A DNA stretch of 64,000 bases from Azorinus chamasolen (taxonomy: Eukaryota > Mollusca > Bivalvia > Cardiida > Solecurtidae), in contig OY755242.1 of NCBI GenBank assembly GCA_963576725.1, forward strand, positions 10,905,815 to 10,969,814. The letters run 5' to 3'. This document shows positions 57,246-64,000 of this stretch, piece after piece. Both the position numbers and the translations under genes were made by a program. The notes under the pieces are model-generated. The model did no database searches and had not been told where the DNA came from. It saw nothing but the letters and a program-made list of their open reading frames with translations. Every line of letters begins with the position of its first letter. The first letter of the stretch is position 1.

Positions 57246-60200
57246 GTAAGTATTTATACCTACCATGCTGTGAAAACAAATATCTGCTCTACTATGTATC
57301 TCGTGCCGTTTTGACATTTGTCCGATGTTATCAAGCTTTTCAGAAACTATTGAATATGCCCTTCATATAAACGTGTTTTCACGCATTTGCAAACAGGGTA
57401 GATCCAAATCAGACGGCTCCTATAGGAGCCGTCTGATCAGGGTCTGCTCTGTTTGCTAATGGACCTTTAAAGGTGTGTTGCTTTTCTTTCTAAAATGGAT
57501 ACAATGTTTCACCTTCCATATATATGTCATTAAACTATGTTGTCCATGACTTTTTAGTAGGTATTGGAATTTGGAATATACATATAATGTATATTCCAAA
57601 TTTCAATACCTACTAAATAGTTCTAAGCATTAGAATGAGGTGCGGGAGTAGTGGCACACTAACTTCTATTCTGTTTATTCTGTTCTATTTCTATTCTAGT
57701 CCAATGCTTATAATGCTTATCAGCCCTTTCAAAGTTGAATTTCAAAACTTCAATCTGGTAAAGCTTGCCGTGACTATGCAGGGACTTTTGTTTAACCCAT
57801 TCCCTCATAATGACGACTTTTGACGACTCTGTAAAAGTCACTTTGTGAAACCATTGTGATAAATAGAGCATTTGCTCCTATAGGAGCAAATGCTCTATTT
57901 ATCACAATGGTTTCAAACTACAAATTTCTAAAATTGTCCCTTTCTCTAGTTAATGCTCCTTTTCGGTAGATTTATTCAAAGAGGTTGTATCTATAAATAG
58001 CATATGAGGTAATGGGTTAAAGAAACGTGTATCATCACAAACAATGCAAACCCTGGTGAGAGAGACCCTCTGTGAGATATATGACCTTGGTCTACACTAT
58101 ATGTAAATTATATTCGTGGCTCGTTTCACGCTCTGAAAAGGTTAACCCTTTACCTACTAAATATTCATATAAATGTCTATAACAAATTATGAATAGTAAT
58201 AGGATGGTGTATTTATAATGACATATAAACACAAGGAATTCTGACCATGACAAGACACATGTGATTTGCTCTGCATGTATCATATGCAATAAGGAAACAA
58301 AACAGACACTTATCGGACAACTTCTACTCTGTTTTAAAATGCTTTAACCCTTTCCCAATCATCTGTTTGTTTCAAAGTTCAATACCTACTGAATAAGCAT
58401 GGTCAAAATAGTTCAAATTAAACCTGGAAAGTTTGTAGTCATATTAGAAAGGTAAAGAAACAGGTTTATCAAATCATTGGTAAATAGAGCAGACCCTGTT
58501 CAGACAGCATCCATCCGTCTGATCTAGATCTACTCTGTTTGCAGATGAGTGAAACACTTTATATGAAGGAAAGGGTTAAAATCCCGTCAATATTAGGTAA
58601 ATGGTTAATTGCTCATCACTTATATACAATAATTACATCGCTTTTGTAGTGGTCAGTGGTCTCCTCAGAGATGTTTTCTGTATATACATGGTTGTTATGG
58701 TTACATTGTTGTTGTGATTTGTTTTTGACGTACATGTAGGTCGATGCTCCTGAATGATCTGTTGGAAGGCTACGACAGTAGATTTCCTCCCCATTTTGGA
58801 AAATGTAAGTCCACGTTAACCCTTGTTAAGCGTTCTTAACCCTTTCCCCAATTAACCCTTTCCTTGTCCTGTGTTTATTCCCAATTTCAATACCTACTGA
58901 ATATTTATGTATAAAATACTTATAATATAATTATAATGAAATATGGAAGGTGGAACATAGTACCCTTTTTAGAAAGTGAAGAAACAGATATTTCAAATCC
59001 CATCATAAATCAGAGCAGAACCTGATCAGACGGCTCCTAAAGGAACCATCTGATCTGGTTCTAATCTGTTTTTAAATGCGCGAAAACACGTTTATGTGAA
59101 GGAAAGGGTTAACCCTTTCGCTGCCAATGCCGGATCTGTTATTACCTATGCAAACAGTTTGGATCCAGATGAGACGCTGAGTAACTCGGCGTCTCATCAT
59201 GATCCAAACTGTTTGTTTCTGTTACTATGTTTTTGAAACAAAAATGTAGAAAATCAAAAAAAAATGAAAAATTGTAGCAGACGACAAAGTTAGCAGACGA
59301 CATAATTTGTCAGCGAAAGGGTTAATATGTACATGTATGCATGCATTTTCAGCCCATGTATAATTGTCAAATTAGTTGTTTTGTTTTATAATGTAATGTT
59401 TTAAAGAGAATTTAGGCTTAGACAAAAAAAACTGTTTAGGTCGATATAATTCCATAAGCAAACAGAGCAGACCCTGCTGAGACAGCTTCTACAGGAGCTG
59501 TCTGATGTAGATCTACTCTGTTTGCTAACGCGTTAAAGGGTATTTATAATTTATTACCGCAGATTCGTCCCTACACATTACAGATTCGTCCCTACATTAC
59601 AGATTCGTCCCTACACATTACGAAATGTTCGGTACGTACCGTAAAGTGGAAATAAATACCGAAAACCGAACTGTAAGTGAAACAAACCGTGGTACATGTG
59701 TACCGTAAGATACCGTTATATTAATATGAAGCACAGGTTTGAACCAGGTCAAAGTGGCTTCTAATCCTTATATTACTGTAACACGTGATGTCTGCTCAAA
59801 CCTTTATTTCAATCTGTATTTATTTATGCTCGATTTCTTCAAGTATATGAGTATATTAACCATTCTCTTGCTGAATTTTAAAATACATTTCTCCTTCTTC
59901 ACCCATGTCCTGTTGTAATATTACATATTTCTTCACTGTGTACAAGTATTTCGCTGCGCAATCACTGCTGTGGAGTGCACTGGTTGCACAACCAACTTGT
60001 AAATAGTGCAGACCCTGATGAGACAGCTCATACAGGAGCTGTCTCATCAGGGTATTCACTATTTACAGGTATGTATATTGACGTGAATAGCAAGCGAAGG
60101 GTTAATCGAATGTCAAATAGATTGGATTCTGACAAGACGCCGAGATGATCCAAGCCAATAACAAATGCGATTCGGGTCGCAGTTAGCGGGAAACTTGTTA

Positions 60201-63200
60201 AACTAACCCTTTCCTTGTTCTATCATTAGTTCAAATGTCAATACCTACTGAATATTCATGTAAAAATTAAATATATATCAAATATTGAACATTGTAGTCA
60301 TTTTAGAAAGTAAAGAAACGGTTATTTCAAAGTCCATTAGCAAACAGAGAAGACCCTGATCAGATGACTCCTATACAGCATGAGCCATCTGATCAGGCTC
60401 TACTCTGTTTTATATGCGTGAAAACTCGTTTGTATGAAGGAAATGGTTAACTCTTTCCCTGTCACATTTTGTCGTCCGCAAACATTTTCGTTTGCTACAA
60501 TTTTCACCTTTTCATCTTTATCTTTTTTTCGTCACATTTATAAACAATTTGGATTCTGATGAGATGCAATTTACTTATATCAATTATTTGTGAAGCAATA
60601 CAACGGTTTCTTTCAATATCATATGGGACTAAATTATCAATATAGAATCACATTTATGTACGCACAGAAATGTGAAGCTATATTGATAGGTTCAGTCCCA
60701 TATGATATTGAAAGAAACCGTTTTAATTCTACACAAATAGTTGGTATAAGTAAATTACCCACGAAATGTAGGCGCATGATCCGTACATTGTCTGAAATCG
60801 GACCAGGAAGTATACTACGTGTACTTGGTTTAACTCTTAACACAATGAATATTCATATTATAAACAATGACATCATGAATATTACTTATATTAACCCTTC
60901 GCTTGCTGTATTTTAAAATACATTTCTCCTTCTTTACCCATGCCCTGTTTTATAATTACATATATCTTCACTGTGTACAAGTATTTCGCTCTGCAATCAC
61001 TGCTGTGGAGTGCACAAGTTGCACAATAAACATGTAAATAGTGCAGACCCTGATGAGACAGCTCCTGCAGGAGCTGTCTCATCTGGGTCTTCACTATTTA
61101 CAGGTAGCTATATTGACGTGAATAGCAAGCGAAGAGTTAATTGTTATAATAGCACAGGGGTACAGTAATGCATTGCCACGACAGACGCTGTTCAATAATA
61201 TCTAGGAAAAAGAACAGACCCTGATCAGACGGCTCCTACAGGTGCCGTCTGATCTGAATCTACTCTGTATGCAACGGCGTAGAAAGGCATATTTATGGAG
61301 TAAAGGGTTAAGCGACCTTTCACTGCATAAGCATAGTCTTAAAAAGAAGGTTAATACAATACCGAAGGATGTGGGTGTTTTGCACATTGCTTTTGTACAT
61401 GCACATGTATGTAGGTCAGCTTCCCGTTACAATAAAGTTCAACATATATGATTTTTTAAGCGACCACTTAAAACTGGATTACAGTATGAGGTGCACTATG
61501 AGACAAGTGTATTTGTAGAGATTTGCACACATTATAGACCCAGGTCAGCAAATTTGTTAAAGAGATACGGTTTCAGAACAGAACATGCATACTTAGGGTC
61601 TAGTTTACTTGACTCTCATCAGTATCCGTTTCTTCTTCTTTTCGATATGGCCAAGGTTTAGATGTTACATGTACCCAGGTGCAACCCCCACCCCACCCCC
61701 ACAACGTGGCTGCTGCTGTTATAACCTATAACCATCTGTCGACAGAAAAAGTCTGCTCAAACTTGAATCTGATGCAATTTTAACCCTTCGCTTGCTATTC
61801 ACGTCAATATACCTACCTGCAAATAGTGAAGACCCAGATGAGACAGCTCCTACAGGAGCTGTCTCACCAGGGTCTGCACTATTTACAAGTTGATTGTGCA
61901 ACCAGTGCACTCCACAGCAGTGATTGCACAGTGAAATACTTGTACACATTGAAGATATATGTAATTATACAACAGGGCATGGGTAAAGAAGGAGAAATGT
62001 ATTTCAAAATTCAGCAAGCGAAGGGCTACATGTAACTACTTAAGATTCAATCAAGTGTTTGAGGAACAAATGATCGACTACCAAATAGTGTGGGCTCTGA
62101 TGAGACATCGATTTACACGGCGTCTAGTCTTGGTACAAGTTGTTTGCAAATGCGAGTCAGCTTGCGAATATCAGTATAAGGGCTAATCCCAACATGTATC
62201 ATTATATGGAGTAGACTAAATCCGAAGATACATTTTCTGGGTCTCGCCATTAATGTATTACATCGGGATTGAGAAGTTTTATTCTTCTTGTTCCATTCAA
62301 TGAAGGAGCATTTCAGTAGATTTCAAATGTTTGTTGTTGTTTTTCAGCTGGTAAAGAGCGCCAGGTACCCATCGCAATCAACCTATTCGTTAACTCAATA
62401 TATGACATTAGTGAAGCCAATATGGTAAGCTGCTAAATATAATACACGTATGCATTTGTCTGTAAACATGGTTTGTCTGTCCTCTATTTAGCTCTAAAGT
62501 AGGTATTCCATTCATACAACTGAAAGTAAGAGGAACATAATTATAAGAAAACATTCAGTCACACAAAGTTTTATTTAAAAAATATTTCTCCTTCCAAACC
62601 CTACATTGATGGTAAGCATGATAACCCGATACCATTTTAATGAGTAGCAGCAACATTGGGTTTGGTTTAGAAATAACTTCAAATAAGATATGTTCATAGA
62701 TCAATACACACCACATCGTAGAATGTATCTACAACCACGGATTCAGCTGATTTGAATAATGTCCCTTTGTGACACCGTCGTCAGCCCTTGACACTCGCCA
62801 AGAGGAATATCCATTAAAAGTAAGAGAAACATACAAATTGAGTCAAATTCGAAACACTTAAAACCCTTCTAAGTTCTAAACCGGAATTCTAGTAGAGACG
62901 AATTTAGATACTTTTAGGCAGGTTGCTGCATAATGCAGGATGAAAGTCATGCAGAAAGAAAGCTCCCAGATGAACTTTCTGCATGACTTTCACCCTGCAT
63001 TAAGCTGCCACCTGTCTCCAAGACTGAACTACATGTATATACTAAATTGAATGTCCAGTTAGAGGGGTTCTACTGTACATGGTTTGCTAAGTACAATACG
63101 TTACAATTGTAACACGGGCAGTGTAGGTAGGCAGAACGCCCAACCCTGGCTTCGTCTCGATACCATTCTTACATTATCAGATTTTTAGACATGTTTACTT

Positions 63201-63942
63201 TTAACACGCTTCGGGGAAATCCGTATTTGAATTATTTTCAAACAATAAACTGAGCATACTAATGCTAATTACACATCAAAGGTTAAACCATATGATTTAT
63301 TAACATGTGAGTCTGTAAAGGTAGGCGATTACTTAACCCTTTCCCTGTTTGATATTTATTCCAATTTCAATACCTGCTAAATATTCATGGACAAAATAGT
63401 TATAAATGAAATATGGAAGGGGGACCATTGCAGCAATTTTAGAAACTAATAAAAAACATGTCTGTAGGCTTCCAATCGGAAAGAGAGCAGTACCTGACCA
63501 GATTGCTCCTAAAGAAGCCTTTTGATCTGGGTCTTATGTGTTTGCAAATGTGTGTAAAAGCGTTTGTATGAAGGAAAGGATTTGCAAAAGTAATGCAGAA
63601 AGGTTCTATAGGTGATTTCTGCATAGCTTTTATCCCTTTGTCCATTAAGCTTCCATCTGTTTTTAAACATTACGAATGATTCCTTTTTGAGTGGTTGTAT
63701 AAAAATTGTTTTTAGGATTATTCCATGAGTATGTTTCTGCGTGAGAGATGGGTAGACGACCGCCTGGGCTACAACACTTCCCTTAATCTCTCGAGACTCG
63801 AACTCGGTGAAGACTTTCTTCAGAAGATCTGGCGGCCGGACGTGTACATATTGAATGAGAAGAAATCTCGGTTCCACCTTGTGACCCTGCCCAACACCAT
63901 GGTCCATGTGTACCCAGACGGCACCGTACAGATAAGTATGAG
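57163..63942 (+). CDS. Tandem paralogue of gene 1: Cys-loop chloride channel subunit, 5' part only (window ends)
   Basis: Four coding exons: 57163-57245, 58740-58804, 62348-62424, 63716-63942, 452 nt, residues 1-150 plus a split Arg codon. The product is expected to be a pentameric anion-channel subunit like gene 1. Intron phases 2, 1, 0, 2 and the lengths of exons 2 and 4 are identical to gene 1. Seen: signal peptide about 1-23, YDSRFPPHFG, loop D with F82 and R84, IWRPDVYILNEK, VHVYPDGTVQIS, sequons N95 and N99. His139 again replaces the usual loop E Arg. The Cys-loop and membrane segments must lie beyond 64000, so whether the gene is intact is unknown. Confidence 0.9.
57353..57560 (+). mobile_element. 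Family C element, perfect core (gene 2 intron 1)
   Basis: GCCCTTCATATAAACGTG start, GACGGCTCCTATAGGAGCCG core, TTCTAAAATGGATACAATG, TCCATGACTTTTTAGTAGG. Its right end runs into a palindrome. Confidence 0.82.
57555..57622. repeat. Palindrome of two family C right ends
   Basis: TAGTAGGTATTGGAATTTGG / CCAAATTTCAATACCTACTA with centre AATATACATATAATGTATATT. Confidence 0.85.
57792..58020 (+). mobile_element. Family D element, complete, near perfect
   Basis: TTAACCCATTCCCTCATAAT to GAGGTAATGGGTTAA. Central palindrome of about 35 bp per arm from GAAACCATTGTGATAAATAG through GCATTTGCTCCTATAGGAGC. Confidence 0.9.
58030..58105 (-). repeat. Family G core, decayed
   Basis: CAAACAATGCAAACCCTGGT, GAGAGAGACCCTC, CCTTGGTCTACACTATATG. 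Confidence 0.5.
58344..58579 (-). mobile_element. Family C element, reverse, near complete
   Basis: TTAACCCTTTCCCAATCATC to GAAGGAAAGGGTTAA. Core partly deleted (CAGACAGCATCCATCCGTC). Confidence 0.82.
58740..58804 (+). CDS. Gene 2 coding exon 2
   Basis: 65 nt encoding SMLLNDLLEGYDSRFPPHFG, the N-terminal helix/loop motif of the family. Acceptor CATGTAG, donor GTAAGT. The intron directly after it contains several stacked TTAACCC termini and two mobile elements. Confidence 0.9.
58813..58855 (+). repeat. Cluster of solo TTAACCC termini after gene 2 exon 2
   Basis: TTAACCCTTGTTAAGCG, TTAACCCTTTCCCCA, then the TTAACCCTTTCC of the next element, all within 45 bp and starting about 11 bp after the exon 2 donor. 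Confidence 0.7.
58852..59112 (-). mobile_element. Family C element, reverse, complete
   Basis: TTAACCCTTTCCTTGTCCTG to GAAGGAAAGGGTTAA. Core GACGGCTCCTAAAGGAACCA. Its last TTAA is shared with the next element. Confidence 0.87.
59109..59325 (+). mobile_element. Family B element, complete, sharing TTAA
   Basis: TTAACCCTTTCGCTGCCAAT to TCAGCGAAAGGGTTAA. Core GAGACGCTGAGTAACTCGGC. Confidence 0.9.
59450..59622 (-). mobile_element. Family F fragment, reverse, and a 22-bp tandem
   Basis: GCAAACAGAGCAGACCCTGC, GCTTCTACAGGAGCTGTC, GCTAACGCGTTAAAGGG. Then CAGATTCGTCCCTACA occurs three times at 59560-59616. Confidence 0.65.
59856..60105 (-). mobile_element. Family A element, copy 11
   Basis: TTAACCATTCTCTTGCTGAA to GCAAGCGAAGGGTTAA. 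Both arms read CCCTGAT here. Confidence 0.87.
60204..60450 (-). mobile_element. Family C element, reverse
   Basis: TAACCCTTTCCTTGTTCTAT to GAAGGAAATGGTTAA. Core GATGACTCCTATACAGCATG with GCCATCTGATCAGGCTC. Confidence 0.8.
60447..60590 (-). mobile_element. Family B fragment, left half, sharing TTAA
   Basis: TTAACTCTTTCCCTGTCACA, TTTTGTCGTCCGC, ATAAACAATTTGGATTCTGA, GATGAGATGC. The rest is replaced by the hairpin that follows. Confidence 0.65.
60593..60722. repeat. Long imperfect hairpin, 28-bp perfect outer arms
   Basis: ACGGTTTCTTTCAATATCAT plus ATGGGACT at the left and its exact inverse at the right (60695-60722); inner arms ATCAATATAG / CTATATTGAT and CACATTT / AAATGTG leave a loop of about 12-15 nt. 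Confidence 0.85.
60891..61140 (-). mobile_element. Family A element, copy 12
   Basis: TTAACCCTTCGCTTGCTGTA to GCAAGCGAAGAGTTAA. A family F right end (ATGACATCATGAATATTAC) precedes it. Confidence 0.88.
61195..61311 (-). mobile_element. Family F element, core and left end, reverse
   Basis: AACAGACCCTGATCAGACGG, CTCCTACAGGTGCCG, GCATATTTATGGAGTAAAGG, GTTAA. 61311-61780 has E scraps (CGACCACTTAAAACTGGAT) and nothing else. Confidence 0.7.
61780..62028 (+). mobile_element. Family A element, copy 13
   Basis: TTAACCCTTCGCTTGCTATT to CAGCAAGCGAAGGGCTA. Core GACAGCTCCTACAGGAGCTG. It lies about 320 bp before gene 2 exon 3. Confidence 0.88.
62085..62170. repeat. Family I element, decayed
   Basis: AAATAGTGTGGGCTCTGATG, AGACATCGATTTACACGGCG, TACAAGTTGTTTGCAAATG. 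62425-62860 shows nothing recognised. Confidence 0.5.
62348..62424 (+). CDS. Gene 2 coding exon 3
   Basis: 77 nt encoding RQVPIAINLFVNSIYDISEA followed by NM. Acceptor TTGTTTTTCAG, donor GTAAGC. Two codons longer than the gene 1 exon at 21828. Confidence 0.9.
62863..63077. mobile_element. Family E element, near complete
   Basis: TTCTAAACCGGAATTCTAGT, GGCAGGTTGCTGCATAATGC, CTTTCTGCATGACTTTCACC, AGTTAGAGGGGTTCTACTG-TA. The left CAGTAAAACC terminus is mutated. Confidence 0.8.
63333..63582 (-). mobile_element. Family C element, reverse
   Basis: TTAACCCTTTCCCTGTTTGA, CCTGACCAGATTGCTCC core, GCGTTTGTATGAAGGAAAGG. The right TTAA is lost at a junction with a family E fragment (63583-63690: GCAAAAGTAATGCAGAAAGG). 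It lies about 130 bp before gene 2 exon 4. Confidence 0.78.
63716..63942 (+). CDS. Gene 2 coding exon 4
   Basis: 227 nt, same length and phases as gene 1 exon 4. It encodes DYSMSMFLRERWVDDRLGYN, the IWRPDVYILNEK motif and VHVYPDGTVQISMR. Acceptor TTGTTTTTAG, donor GTACAT splitting an Arg codon. Reading through the donor gives a few residues and a stop at 63962-63964, which is intron. Confidence 0.92.
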
Positions 63943-64000
63943 GTACATGAGAAACAAACAGTAGGCGAGGGTATTCTAGAAATATACAGTAGAACCTGCA

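Noticed and set aside
60590..60916. 108-codon open frame
   Set aside because: It spans the long hairpin at 60593-60722 and a family F remnant; no domain and no splice context.

Overview
This is eukaryotic, intron-rich, repeat-laden DNA, most likely from a mollusc and probably a bivalve. The only protein-coding signal I can support is two tandem, same-strand genes for Cys-loop ligand-gated ion channels of the glycine/glutamate-gated chloride channel type. There are no bacterial-style dense genes. The organism guess rests on the receptor type, the AT-rich introns, and a dispersed 'atgcctagttgtgtat' style repeat that I associate with mollusc genomes; it is an inference.

Gene 1 occupies 8728-34995 on the plus strand. 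Nine coding exons join in frame to 422 residues: signal peptide, extracellular domain with a canonical 13-residue Cys-loop and a second cysteine pair in loop C, M1-M4, and a stop. Gene 2 starts at 57163 and runs out of the window after its fourth coding exon. Its exons 1-4 match gene 1 in order, intron phase and (exons 2 and 4) exact length, so the two are tandem paralogues. The M2 pore helix of gene 1 keeps the anion-channel PAR motif but has Leu at 6' and Glu at 12'.

Most of the rest is short palindromic mobile elements. I sort them into working families. A (about 250 bp, 13 copies), B (about 215 bp), C (about 245 bp, about 18 copies), D (about 230 bp), F (about 240 bp, often decayed), G and H all begin and end with TTAA-CCC... 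and look like piggyBac-type non-autonomous elements. Family I is the decayed relative of B. Family E (about 200 bp) begins CAGTAAAACC, inserts at TA and looks like a pogo/Tc1-mariner-type non-autonomous element. Several nested insertions prove the TTAA and TA target sites directly. Families with different ends share one central hairpin design, including the dyad CTCCTNNAGGAG and, in most TTAA families, a conserved pair of mismatched positions between the two hairpin arms.

Layout: 1-8.4 kb, upstream flank packed with F, C, I and A elements; 8.4-35 kb, gene 1 with very large introns holding a 98-bp-period array, a 40-bp minisatellite of more than 40 units and many elements; 35-37.7 kb, downstream flank with a 188-bp degenerate tandem array; 37.7-40.3 kb, a 2.5-kb pyrimidine microsatellite including about 125 copies of TGTC; 40.4-57 kb, intergenic, dense in A-I elements plus a GATC-rich element; 57.1-64 kb, gene 2 exons 1-4.

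The most unusual signals are (i) the shared asymmetric hairpin core, (ii) tandem arrays that end exactly at 3' splice sites in four of the eight introns of gene 1, and (iii) the altered M2 pore residues.
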